Made by a program: the position numbers and the translations under genes | Assembly (NCBI RefSeq): GCF_030546645.1 | Contig: NZ_JAUOTO010000011.1 | Location: 62,001-126,000 of the forward strand | Reading direction: 5' to 3' | DNA length: 64,000 nt | Source of the DNA: Flavitalea plasmicola | Lineage (GTDB): Bacteria > Bacteroidota > Bacteroidia > Chitinophagales > Chitinophagaceae | Notes under the pieces: model-generated | The model's database searches: none | Told to the model about the DNA's origin: nothing | The model's input: the letters and a program-made list of their open reading frames with translations, nothing else | In this document: in pieces, positions 1-6,995 of the stretch | Layout: each line of letters starts with the position of its first letter | Numbering within the stretch: position 1 is the first letter of the stretch

Positions 1-885
1 TGGCTGCCCGCCTGGTGGCCCAGGATATCCAAGCGGAATATGATCATGACAGGCGCGGCGGCAGGGCTTGCGGCGGCCTTCAATACCCCGTTGGGAGGGA
101 TCGTGTTCGCCGTGGAAGAATTGACCCGAACGCATATCAGCTATTTCAAGACTGCCTTATTCACGGCCGTCATCATTGCCGGGCTGACTGCCCAGGCCCT
201 GCTGGGGCCTTATTTATATTTAGGATACCCGGATGTCAGCCATCTCTCTGGCTATATCTTTCTCTGTGTGTTGCTGGTGGCCATCCCTGCCGGACTTTCC
301 GGGAGCCTGATGGCGAAATGGATCCTGAAGCTCTTCCGGTGGAAGGATAGTTTTCGCTTTACCCGCCAGCATGTCCTGTATGTGGCGGGCTGTGCGCTGC
401 TCCTGGCATCCCTGGCTTTTTTCATAAATGAACGGGTGCTGGGATCGGGAAAGGAGCTGATGACGACAGCCTTGTTCACGCAGGATAAATACAATAGCTG
501 GTATATGCCGCTGCTGCGCATAGTGGGACCTGTCTTTTCGTTTACGGCGGGGGCTTCCGGTGGTGTTTTCGCACCTGCGCTCAGCGCCGGCGCCAGCATC
601 GGCGCCACGCTTTCCGGCTGGCTGCACCTGTCGGCCACCGATACCAATCTGCTGGTACTTTCGGGCATGGTGGCCTTTCTCACGGGCGTCACCCGTACGC
701 CTTTTACTTCGGCTATACTGGTGCTGGAAATGACAGACCGTCATAACGTTATCTTTCATCTAATGCTGGCAGGAATGGTAGCCAGCCTGGTTGCGATGTT
801 GGTAGACAAACATTCTTTCTACGATCACCTGAAATACCAGTACATGCACGAGCTGATAAAGGAGGAAGAAGCCCCTGGAAGCTAG
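1..885 (+). CDS. ClC-family chloride/proton antiporter, 3' part
   Basis: The gene enters from outside the window; the reading frame is open from base 1 and about 294 residues are visible. It encodes the C-terminal part of a ClC chloride transporter, an inner-membrane protein that exchanges chloride for protons or conducts chloride. The pattern NTPLGGIVFAVEEL matches the ClC helix that carries the internal gating glutamates, and GASGGVFAP is the family's GxFxP selectivity-filter loop. Keeping both glutamates points to an H+/Cl- antiporter rather than a channel. Several hydrophobic helices follow. There is no CBS domain: the protein ends soon after the last helix with an acidic tail. Its stop overlaps the stop of the convergent Crp/Fnr gene by four bases. 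Confidence 0.9.
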   Translation, partial: WLPAWWPRISKRNMIMTGAAAGLAAAFNTPLGGIVFAVEELTRTHISYFKTALFTAVIIAGLTAQALLGPYLYLGYPDVSHLSGYIFLCVLLVAIPAGLSGSLMAKWILKLFRWKDSFRFTRQHVLYVAGCALLLASLAFFINERVLGSGKELMTTALFTQDKYNSWYMPLLRIVGPVFSFTAGASGGVFAPALSAGASIGATLSGWLHLSATDTNLLVLSGMVAFLTGVTRTPFTSAILVLEMTDRHNVIFHLMLAGMVASLVAMLVDKHSFYDHLKYQYMHELIKEEEAPGS

Positions 886-1568
886 TTCCAGGTGCCTGTG
901 TCATTGAGCTCAATGCGTTTGCGGTTGTAGAACAGCAGTCCGGAGTCCCGCAGCTCATTGAAAAGCACGTTGACGCTCTGCCTGGAAGTGGCGATCACGC
1001 CTGCAATATCACTGTGGGTGAGGTAGTTTGGAAGGATGATCTTATTGCCCATCCGACTGCCGTCGCTGAGCGCCCAGCTTTTGATAAAACGGATCAGCCT
1101 GTATTTTGCGTCCCGGAATACCAGGTCGGAGTGCCTGTCCTCCAGCTTCCGCAGCTTTTTATTTACCGTGTGGGCGAAATCGAGCGCCATTCCGGGATGA
1201 TCTTCCAGGATCTTTTTAAAGTCTGCCGTGGAAAAAGAGGCGACCATTGTTCCGGCCGTCAATGCAACGGCATATTCATCAGGGCTGAGGGATCCTTCCA
1301 GGCTCAGGTCGCCGAAGATATCAGGGGCTGTGAGAATGTCCCGGACCAGCTCGATGCCCGTCAGGTCGTAGTCGGCGATCTTTACCTTCCCTTTGATCAG
1401 GAGACAAAGTTTATGATAGGATCCTTCGCCATAGCCAAAAGCATCGCCCCTGGCATAGGTTTTCCATTTCAGCAACGAGCTGATGGTCTCCAGCTTTTCG
1501 CTGTTGAGCCGGCTGAAAAGCGGGTGGCTTTGTAGAAGGAGTAATTTGGTATTGTCTGTGTCTGGCAT
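882..1568 (-). CDS. Crp/Fnr-family transcriptional regulator
   Basis: A 228-residue protein with the usual Crp/Fnr plan: an N-terminal cyclic-nucleotide-binding-like beta barrel (about residues 10-130), a long dimer helix, and a C-terminal winged helix (about 150-225) whose recognition region contains THSDIAGVIATSRQSVN. No cluster of cysteines like that of iron-sulfur FNR is seen, and the ligand cannot be told from sequence. It lies 10 bases downstream of the thioredoxin-like gene on the same strand, so the two are probably co-transcribed. Its regulon is unknown. Confidence 0.88.
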   Translation of the reverse strand: MPDTDNTKLLLLQSHPLFSRLNSEKLETISSLLKWKTYARGDAFGYGEGSYHKLCLLIKGKVKIADYDLTGIELVRDILTAPDIFGDLSLEGSLSPDEYAVALTAGTMVASFSTADFKKILEDHPGMALDFAHTVNKKLRKLEDRHSDLVFRDAKYRLIRFIKSWALSDGSRMGNKIILPNYLTHSDIAGVIATSRQSVNVLFNELRDSGLLFYNRKRIELNDTGTWN

Positions 1569-1578
1569 AAATAAGCGT

Positions 1579-1920
1579 TTAAAAGGTGTTTTTGTTGGTG
1601 GCGGTCAATGCATGTTCGATCCTGGTGACAAGGATCGTCCTGGAGATGAGCCCCACGACGCGGTCGACTACTTCACCGTCCCTGAAGAAAAGGATGGTGG
1701 GAATTTCAGGAACGCCCAGTTCCGTGCCGATGCCTGTCTCCTGCTCCACGTCGATGGAGAAAAAATCTACTTTGCCTTTATAGGAATTTGAGAGGTCCTC
1801 GTACACGGGCGCGATGATATGGCAGGCGCCGCTCCAGTCGGTCCTGAAATGCACCAGCGAGAGGTGCCCGCTGGTGATGACTTCTTTTTGAAGGTGTGAT
1901 CTGGTGATGGTCCGGCTCAT
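1579..1920 (-). CDS. Thioredoxin-fold protein with atypical WSGAC active site
   Basis: A 113-residue cytosolic protein with a thioredoxin fold: beta strand LVHFRTDW, active-site region, and the conserved cis-proline segment GVPEIPTILFFRDGE. At residues 29-33 the usual WCGPC is WSGAC, so the first, nucleophilic cysteine is serine and only Cys33 remains. A normal dithiol disulfide exchange is therefore not possible. It could act as a monothiol protein, a binding or chaperone-like protein, or use another partner cysteine; this is inference. It sits just upstream of the Crp/Fnr gene and behind a possible sigma54 promoter. Assignment to the fold is firm; function is unknown. Confidence 0.85.
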   Translation of the reverse strand: MSRTITRSHLQKEVITSGHLSLVHFRTDWSGACHIIAPVYEDLSNSYKGKVDFFSIDVEQETGIGTELGVPEIPTILFFRDGEVVDRVVGLISRTILVTRIEHALTATNKNTF

Positions 1921-1944
1921 GGGCTGATAATTTGGGATTATATA

Positions 1945-1960
1945 GCCAAGCCGTGTGCCA
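1945..1960 (-). promoter_or_regulatory. Possible sigma54 (-24/-12) promoter of the thioredoxin-like gene
   Basis: Read on the minus strand the sequence is TGGCAC, five bases, then TTGG followed by C. The sigma54 consensus is TGGCAC-N5-TTGC, so nine of ten positions match with correct spacing; the mismatch is the C of the -12 GC. Transcription would start near 1934, about 14 bases before the ATG at 1920. A sigma54 activator is encoded nearby (2792-4333) and tandem palindromes lie about 100 bases upstream, where enhancer sites normally sit. This is a motif match only. Confidence 0.45.
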
Positions 1961-2037
1961 GGATTTTTTTAGGCGCTGAAAGTCTTTGTGGGAGAGGGTT
2001 TGGGGGATTTTATGTTTTTGGCAGGAAAGATTTTGTT

Positions 2038-2070
2038 CCCAATATATTGGGAAAGTCCCAACATGTTGGG
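2038..2070. promoter_or_regulatory. Two tandem perfect 14-bp palindromes (likely operator or enhancer)
   Basis: CCCAATATATTGGG (2038-2051) and CCCAACATGTTGGG (2057-2070) are each perfect palindromes with the same outer bases (CCCAA/TTGGG), separated by five bases, so their centres are 19 bases apart, close to two helical turns. This is the look of paired binding sites for a dimeric regulator. They lie about 100 bases upstream of the possible sigma54 promoter and directly after the stop codon of the small gene at 2077. A terminator role is unlikely, as neither is followed by a T-run. Confidence 0.6.
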
Positions 2071-2076
2071 AGGGGG

Positions 2077-2262
2077 CTAATTAGTTTGTTTGCCTTTCAG
2101 CAGGCTGTCGGGGATGCCATATTTACGGATGGTCTCTGCAGCCTTTTTGTTCTTTTTAACAAAAAAAGGGTCTTTGCTATAGTCTATCGTATCTGTTGCG
2201 CCCTTTGATACTTTCCCCGCTTTTTTTGGACTTTTGTTGGACATAAGTGAACATTTAGACAT
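2077..2262 (-). CDS. Small basic hypothetical protein paired with the DUF6934 gene
   Basis: A 61-residue lysine-rich protein, not recognised as any named family. It has a flexible N-terminus (SNKSPKKAGKVSKG) and a short C-terminal helix-like segment ending KKAAETIRKYGIPDSLLKG. A second ATG at residue 7 (2244) is an equally possible start; neither has a clear ribosome-binding site. It begins 15 bases after the stop of the DUF6934 gene on the same strand and shares that gene's AT-rich composition, so the two look like one transcription unit. Such a small basic partner resembles the antitoxin or accessory part of a two-gene module, but nothing here proves that. Confidence 0.6.
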   Translation of the reverse strand: MSKCSLMSNKSPKKAGKVSKGATDTIDYSKDPFFVKKNKKAAETIRKYGIPDSLLKGKQTN

Positions 2263-2277
2263 TTTAAAATTACAATT

Positions 2278-2724
2278 TTATTGCCGCTTAAGCAAGAAAC
2301 ATTCGTACTGACGGCCCGTTCGGAATTCCTCCCATTCTCCATTTACCAAGCCTTCAATCCGAACTTTTTGATTAATAATGTTCCAGTGTTTGTTAATCCC
2401 CATTTGGTATAATCTGGTACGTGCGGGAGTGCTGCCTTCAATGTATATTATTGCCTCAGGATGGTCATCCGTAAATTGGATTACGGTTGCTGCAACCGTT
2501 GCCAATACTTTTTCCGTGTAGGAATTGTTGCTTTTTATTTTATCATCAATGCGCCGGGTCCGAGCATTCCAATCTCCAAAAGCGAGATTAAAGATCATTT
2601 CATCCCACTGCTCTATTCTGTGATATTGAACCACTTTTTTGATCAGTCCTTTCGGGCCCTGACTGAAAAATTCGTAAAAATAATTTTCAGGAACTTTAGT
2701 GACAGGGTATGACTCGAAATCCAT
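2278..2724 (-). CDS. DUF6934 family protein
   Basis: A 148-residue protein that I recognise as DUF6934, a family of unknown function common in Bacteroidota. Typical features are SQGPKGLIKKVVQY near residue 30, the FGD segment, DDKIKSNN, the KVLATVAATV strand, and the GSTPARTRLYQMGI motif near residue 105, followed by a C-terminal FLLKRQ. No signal peptide or membrane helix is present. It is visibly richer in A+T than the flanking regulator genes, which suggests separate acquisition. The short downstream gene at 2077 is probably its partner. Confidence 0.75.
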   Translation of the reverse strand: MDFESYPVTKVPENYFYEFFSQGPKGLIKKVVQYHRIEQWDEMIFNLAFGDWNARTRRIDDKIKSNNSYTEKVLATVAATVIQFTDDHPEAIIYIEGSTPARTRLYQMGINKHWNIINQKVRIEGLVNGEWEEFRTGRQYECFLLKRQ

Positions 2725-2743
2725 AGGTAAGCGTTTATGAAAG

Positions 2744-2764
2744 CAAAAATACTAAATAATTTAG
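2744..2764 (-). promoter_or_regulatory. Promoter -7 box and 13-bp palindrome upstream of the DUF6934 gene
   Basis: On the minus strand, TATTTTTG (2744-2751) fits the Bacteroidota -7 box TAnnTTTG, 20 bases before the ATG at 2724. Immediately upstream lies the palindrome CTAAATAATTTAG (2752-2764), placed where a bound repressor would block polymerase. On the plus strand the palindrome is followed by six T residues, so it could also serve as a weak terminator, but no plus-strand gene reads into it. Confidence 0.4.
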
Positions 2765-2791
2765 TTTTTTACTTTATCTATTTACGCTCCC

Positions 2792-4333
2792 TCATTCCCT
2801 TTTGATCCCCCATTTCTTCATCCTGGCTTCCAGGGTGGTGGCGTTCAGCCCCAGCAGTTTGGCGGCGCCTTTTTCGCCGCTGACCTTCCAGCCCGTCTTT
2901 TTAAGCGCTTCCAGGATATGATTTTTCTCTACGTCCTCCAGTTTGCGCAATGAGCCGGGGCGTGCGGTATTTTTTGCGGCGGGGATCCATTCTCCGTCCT
3001 CCAGCGATCCATTACGGCTGAGTATAACTGCTCTTTCGATGATATTCTCCAGCTCGCGGATATTTCCGGGCCAGTCGTATGTTTCCAGGGCTGTCATGAC
3101 CCTGGCGGGGATATGGGTGATCTTTTTGCCCGTCTTCCCTTCGTGTTTCTGGCAAAAATGCTTTATCAGCAGGGGGATGTCTTCTTTTCTTTCGCGCAGG
3201 GGAGGGCAGACGACGGGAAAAACATTCAGCCTGTAATACAGGTCTTCCCGGAACTCTTTTTTTTCGATGGCTTGTTCCAGGTTGCGATTGGTGGCGGCGA
3301 TCACCCGCACGTTCACTTTGAGGGTCCGGGGATTACCCAGCCGCTCGAACTCTCCTTCCTGGAGGACGCGCAGGAGCTTGGCCTGGAGTTCTACGGGGAG
3401 CTCTCCGATCTCGTCCAGGAAGATAGTGCCGCCGTCGGCCAGCTCAAAGCGGCCGATCCGTCTTTCCAGCGCACCGGTGAAGGCGCCTTTCTCGTGTCCG
3501 AAAAGTTCGCTCTCTATCAGGTTGGCAGGCAGGGCTGCACAGTTGACCTTTACCAGCGGCTTGCGGCTGCGGAGACTGATGTTATGAATCGCCCGGGCGA
3601 TCAGCTCTTTGCCTGTGCCCGATTCGCCCATGATCAGCACAGTGGAATCGGTGGATGCCACCTGTTCGATCTGCCGCAATACTTTATGGAAGCGTTTGCT
3701 TTTGCTGACGATCTCGTCAAAATTGTGGTTCAGCTTTATTTCTTCCTGTAAATATTTATTCTCGGCCTGCAGTTGATTCTTCAGGGATTCTATTTCCTTT
3801 AACCGCACCGTCAGCTCCTGATGGGTCTCCTCGAGCTTTTTCCAGGCATGCAGCCTGTCGATCTCAGCTCCGGCCCTTGCGGCAAATATTTTCAACACTG
3901 CTGTCTGGTTCTGCTCCTGTGTCATCGGCAGGGGGTCGAAAGCGGCAATATGCCCGATGACCTCGCCTGAGGAAGGGTGGTAAATGGGCACTCCAATATA
4001 GGAAGACACGCCTGCCTGCTCTTCGCCCGGAAATTGCTTCTGCAGTTCTTCGGGACAGAAATAATCTTTTCCCTGCATGACGATCTCGCAGGGAGTGCCT
4101 GCTATATCGTATTCTATGGATTCCAGGAGGTCCTGCCGGTCGACATAGGACAGGGTCCGGACGCGTGTATTGTCCTCGTTGGTGCATTCCGAAACCATGG
4201 CGTAGCGGACGCCCAGGGTAGCCGTGATGTATCTGGCCAGCGCCCGGAAATAGTCTTCTCCCGTGAACCCTGCCGTATGCCTGGCCAGGGTCAGTAAGAT
4301 ATTCTCCTCGGATGTGTTAGATGTTTTTGGCAT
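2792..4333 (-). CDS. Sigma54-dependent enhancer-binding regulator with GAF domain
   Basis: A 513-residue activator of sigma54 promoters. Order: N-terminal GAF sensor (about residues 15-165), coiled-coil linker rich in E, K and L (about 170-215), AAA+ domain with Walker A GESGTGKE, the sigma54-contacting loop GAFTGA, and Walker [10 protein letters not shown], then a Fis-type helix-turn-helix near the C-terminus ([21 protein letters not shown]). There is no receiver domain, so it likely answers to a small ligand bound by GAF rather than to phosphorylation. The start at 4333 was chosen over 4381 because the upstream extension (QKGAIRRWR) is not family-like. The likely nearby target is the thioredoxin/Crp unit at 1920. 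Confidence 0.92.
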   Translation of the reverse strand: MPKTSNTSEENILLTLARHTAGFTGEDYFRALARYITATLGVRYAMVSECTNEDNTRVRTLSYVDRQDLLESIEYDIAGTPCEIVMQGKDYFCPEELQKQFPGEEQAGVSSYIGVPIYHPSSGEVIGHIAAFDPLPMTQEQNQTAVLKIFAARAGAEIDRLHAWKKLEETHQELTVRLKEIESLKNQLQAENKYLQEEIKLNHNFDEIVSKSKRFHKVLRQIEQVASTDSTVLIMGESGTGKELIARAIHNISLRSRKPLVKVNCAALPANLIESELFGHEKGAFTGALERRIGRFELADGGTIFLDEIGELPVELQAKLLRVLQEGEFERLGNPRTLKVNVRVIAATNRNLEQAIEKKEFREDLYYRLNVFPVVCPPLRERKEDIPLLIKHFCQKHEGKTGKKITHIPARVMTALETYDWPGNIRELENIIERAVILSRNGSLEDGEWIPAAKNTARPGSLRKLEDVEKNHILEALKKTGWKVSGEKGAAKLLGLNATTLEARMKKWGIKRE

Positions 4334-4398
4334 AATCAGCCGCCAGCGCCTTATGGCGCCCTTTTGTAAAGATATGAACAATCATTATTTTTACTTGT

Positions 4399-4406
4399 TA
4401 GCTTTG
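4399..4406 (+). promoter_or_regulatory. Bacteroidota-type -7 box close to the aldo/keto reductase start
   Basis: TAGCTTTG fits the TAnnTTTG -7 consensus of Bacteroidota housekeeping promoters. It ends only four bases before the ATG at 4411, so the transcript would have almost no leader. No convincing -33 TTG element is seen at the right spacing. Confidence 0.3.
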
Positions 4407-4410
4407 GACA

Positions 4411-5361
4411 ATGATAAAAAGGCAATTAGGCCGGTCGGGGTTACAGGTAGCCCCGCTGGCGCTGGGAGGCAATGTTTTCGGCTGGACCATCGATGAAGCG
4501 ACATCATTTCAGATCCTTGACAGGTTTGTGGATGCCGGCTTCAACCTGGTGGATACTGCGGATATTTATTCCCGTTGGGTTCCAGGCAACCAGGGAGGTG
4601 AATCGGAGACCATCATCGGCAAGTGGGTAAAAAGCAGGGGCCTGCGCGATAAGGTGGTCATTGCTACCAAAGTAGGCGGCGACATGGGTCAGGGAAAGAG
4701 GGATATTTCCAGAGAATATATATTGAGCGCAGTGGATAATTCACTCAGGCGCTTACAGACAGATCATATCGACCTCTACCAAAGCCACTGGGACGACGAC
4801 GTCACGCCTGTGGAAGAGACCATGGAGGCCTATGCCGAACTGATCAAAGCAGGGAAAGTGAGGGCCATCGGCGCTTCCAATTTCACGCTTACCAGGCTGA
4901 AGGCTTCCCTGGAGGCCAGCGCCCGGATCGGCTATCCGCGCTATGAGAGCGTACAACCCCAGTACAACCTATATGACCGGCAGGAATTCGAGCAAGAGCT
5001 GGAGCCTCTTTGTAAGGAGCTCCAGGTCGGTGTGATCAGCTATTTTTCGCTGGCCAGGGGCTTCCTTTCGGGGAAATACCGGAGTGAGGGCGACCTTGCG
5101 AAGAGCGTAAGGGGAGGAGGGGTCAAAGCCTATCTGAACGAGCGGGGCTATCGGATCCTTGCCGCCCTGGATGAAGTGGCGGTCCAGTATGCAACCAACC
5201 CTGCCAGTGTGGCGCTTGCCTGGCTGATCGCCCGACCGTCTATCACGGCGCCTATCAGCAGCGCGACCAGCACGGCGCAATTAGACGACCTGGTGAAGGC
5301 CGCTTCGCTTTCTTTGGATGCGACGGCCCTGGAAAAGCTGAACAAGGCCAGTGCATATTGA
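4411..5361 (+). CDS. Aldo/keto reductase
   Basis: A 316-residue NAD(P)H-dependent oxidoreductase of the aldo/keto reductase superfamily, expected to be cytosolic and to reduce aldehydes or ketones. The catalytic set is visible: Asp in NLVDTADIYS, Tyr a few residues on, Lys in KVVIATKVGG, and His in DLYQSHWDD. The C-terminal half has the cofactor-binding GVISYFSLARGFLSGKY and the PISSATSTAQLDDL segment. The length is normal. It is the first of two plus-strand genes (with OsmC, 57 bases on) and is divergent from the sigma54 regulator. The substrate is unknown. Confidence 0.9.
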   Translation: MIKRQLGRSGLQVAPLALGGNVFGWTIDEATSFQILDRFVDAGFNLVDTADIYSRWVPGNQGGESETIIGKWVKSRGLRDKVVIATKVGGDMGQGKRDISREYILSAVDNSLRRLQTDHIDLYQSHWDDDVTPVEETMEAYAELIKAGKVRAIGASNFTLTRLKASLEASARIGYPRYESVQPQYNLYDRQEFEQELEPLCKELQVGVISYFSLARGFLSGKYRSEGDLAKSVRGGGVKAYLNERGYRILAALDEVAVQYATNPASVALAWLIARPSITAPISSATSTAQLDDLVKAASLSLDATALEKLNKASAY

Positions 5362-5418
5362 ATATGGCCAGTAATCAACGGCAGGCAATCAATCACTATA
5401 ATCTTTAAAATTATCATC

Positions 5419-5841
5419 ATGAAAAGGACAGCCAAGGCGCATTGGAAAGGCAACCTGAAAGAAGGCAAGGGAGAGATCTCCACTCCCAGCTCTATTCTCA
5501 ACCAAACGAATTACTCTTTTAAGACCCGTTTTGACCCGGGCGTGGTTGGTACCAACCCAGAGGAACTGATAGCTGCGGCCCATGCAGGCTGTTTTACCAT
5601 GGCTATCAGCGCCGCGCTGACCCAGGCCGGTATTACGGCCAACGATATTGAGACGGAGGCTATTCTTGATCTGGATCTGGTAGGGTTGAAGATCGACGGC
5701 ATCCACCTGGATGTAAAGGCTGCCGTCATCGACGGTGTGTCGGAAGAGAAGTTCAAGGAAGTGGCAGAAGGCGCCAAGTCCGGCTGCATCGTCTCGAAAG
5801 CGCTGAATGTTCCCATTACGCTGTCCGTGACGTATAAATAG
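5419..5841 (+). CDS. OsmC family peroxiredoxin-like protein
   Basis: A 140-residue cytosolic OsmC/Ohr-type thiol peroxidase. Both catalytic cysteines are present: Cys58 in AAHAGCFTMAIS and Cys123 in SGCIVSKAL. Such proteins reduce organic or inorganic hydroperoxides, usually with lipoamide or similar dithiols. The N-terminal segment (AHWKGNLKEGKGEIST) is typical of the OsmC rather than Ohr branch. It follows the aldo/keto reductase and converges with the ComA-like gene. A second OsmC-fold gene lies at 33074. Confidence 0.92.
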   Translation: MKRTAKAHWKGNLKEGKGEISTPSSILNQTNYSFKTRFDPGVVGTNPEELIAAAHAGCFTMAISAALTQAGITANDIETEAILDLDLVGLKIDGIHLDVKAAVIDGVSEEKFKEVAEGAKSGCIVSKALNVPITLSVTYK

Positions 5842-5874
5842 CCGACCGGCTGCCGGACTACGGGCTTTGGCGGC

Positions 5875-6648
5875 TTATTTAAGAAATAAATTAAATGAAT
5901 CCCCTCTGAGACCAATCCGCATGGATTCCAGCGCGATGACCTCGGAGGGGTTTATATTTCCCAAATTGGCATTGGGGCCGATCAGGGTAAGGAAATACAG
6001 CTGCTGGTCTTTCTGCGGCGCTTCCCAAATGATCTTTTCCGCGGGCACCTTGGTAAGGATCTCCTGTACCAGGCCTTCCCGGACCTCGCCGGAATTGCGG
6101 TAAAGGCCCACGGTGCCTGTTTCCCGGGCTTCTGCCACGATATAGGAGGCGCCGGCTTCCATCTCCGCCTTCATCAATTGGATCCAGCGGTAGGGTGGCG
6201 TAATATGTTCCCGATCCTTATCTTTCGAGCCTACTTCGCTGAGCACGGTGCCGTAGGCAGATAGTTTTTCGATATAGCCGCATTTTTCTTCATGAGGAAT
6301 GTCGATGGAACCATCGGATACTTCGATATAATCGATGGCGTAGTCTTTTAGCAATTGGACAAAATCCGTGAATTGGTTGCGGATGACGAAAGCTTCGAAC
6401 AACAGCCCTCCGAAGTAAACTTTCATGCCTGCATCCTGGAAGACCTTTACCTTTTCGTGGAGGTCCTGCGATACGAAGGCGGTTCCGAAGGCCAGCTTTA
6501 CGATGTCTACGTAGGGGGCCGCCACCGAAATGAGGCTTTTCGCTTCGGTCACGCTTAAACCCTTGTCATTGATCATGGTAAGACCATACGTCCGAGGGCT
6601 TTCCGTCCGCTCCGGTATATGTGTTAAAGGGAAGTTCTTCACGTTCAT
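5875..6648 (-). CDS. comA: Phosphosulfolactate synthase (ComA) family protein
   Basis: A 257-residue TIM-barrel protein of the ComA family. In methanogens ComA adds sulfite to phosphoenolpyruvate to give phosphosulfolactate, the first step of coenzyme M synthesis. Family-typical stretches are GLTMINDKGLS, YVDIVKLAFGT, YFGGLLFEAF, YIEVSDGSIDIP and a late IIWEAPQKDQQ. Bacteroidota do not make coenzyme M, but many make sulfonolipids from cysteate, so a role in supplying a C3 sulfonate is a reasonable guess rather than a demonstrated one. It diverges from the ArsR gene at 6709 across a 60-base gap. Confidence 0.85.
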   Translation of the reverse strand: MNVKNFPLTHIPERTESPRTYGLTMINDKGLSVTEAKSLISVAAPYVDIVKLAFGTAFVSQDLHEKVKVFQDAGMKVYFGGLLFEAFVIRNQFTDFVQLLKDYAIDYIEVSDGSIDIPHEEKCGYIEKLSAYGTVLSEVGSKDKDREHITPPYRWIQLMKAEMEAGASYIVAEARETGTVGLYRNSGEVREGLVQEILTKVPAEKIIWEAPQKDQQLYFLTLIGPNANLGNINPSEVIALESMRIGLRGDSFNLFLK

Positions 6649-6653
6649 ACCTG

Positions 6654-6691
6654 CAATTTACAATGTATATAATGAAAAAATCTGTAATTTC
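6654..6691. promoter_or_regulatory. Imperfect dyad in the comA-arsR intergenic region
   Basis: CAATTTACA (6654-6662) and TGTAATTTC (6683-6691) form inverted arms matching at seven of nine positions across a 20-base spacer. They fill most of the gap between the divergent genes and are a candidate site for the ArsR-type regulator. Evidence is weak because the arms are short and AT-rich. Confidence 0.25.
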
Positions 6692-6708
6692 ACCCACAAA
6701 CTTGTCAT

Positions 6709-6993
6709 ATGGCTCAGATGGACCCAAAAAGGGCGGAGAAGATATCCAAGGCTCTGTCCGACCCCACACGGTTGAAGATACTCAGCGAGATCAGGAAGAG
6801 AAATGAATGCCTCTACTGTGTAGACTTGTATGAGAATATCCATCTGGCGCAGCCTTCCATCAGCCATCATATGAAACAGCTGACCGACACGGCCCTCATC
6901 CTCTCAGAAAAAGAGGGGCGTAATATCAAGTACAAGATGAATAACGAGGTGATCGACGAGTATATCGATTTTTTGCAGGGGCTGAAAAAATAG
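6709..6993 (+). CDS. ArsR-family winged-helix regulator
   Basis: A 94-residue ArsR/SmtB-type regulator. It begins with the usual ISKALSDPTRLKILSEI helix, then the recognition part AQPSISHHMKQL and a beta wing (SEKEGRNIKYKM). Two cysteines lie close together in NECLYCVDL, near the ArsR alpha3 metal site whose classic form is CxCxxC, so thiol or metal sensing is possible but the exact motif differs. It is transcribed away from the ComA-like gene, which it may control. Confidence 0.88.
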   Translation: MAQMDPKRAEKISKALSDPTRLKILSEIRKRNECLYCVDLYENIHLAQPSISHHMKQLTDTALILSEKEGRNIKYKMNNEVIDEYIDFLQGLKK

Positions 6994-6995
6994 GA

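Noticed and set aside
4346-4359. GCGCC-TTAT-GGCGC hairpin as terminator
   Set aside because: It lies in the 5' leader of the sigma54 regulator, no gene reads into it from the left, and the stem is only five bases.
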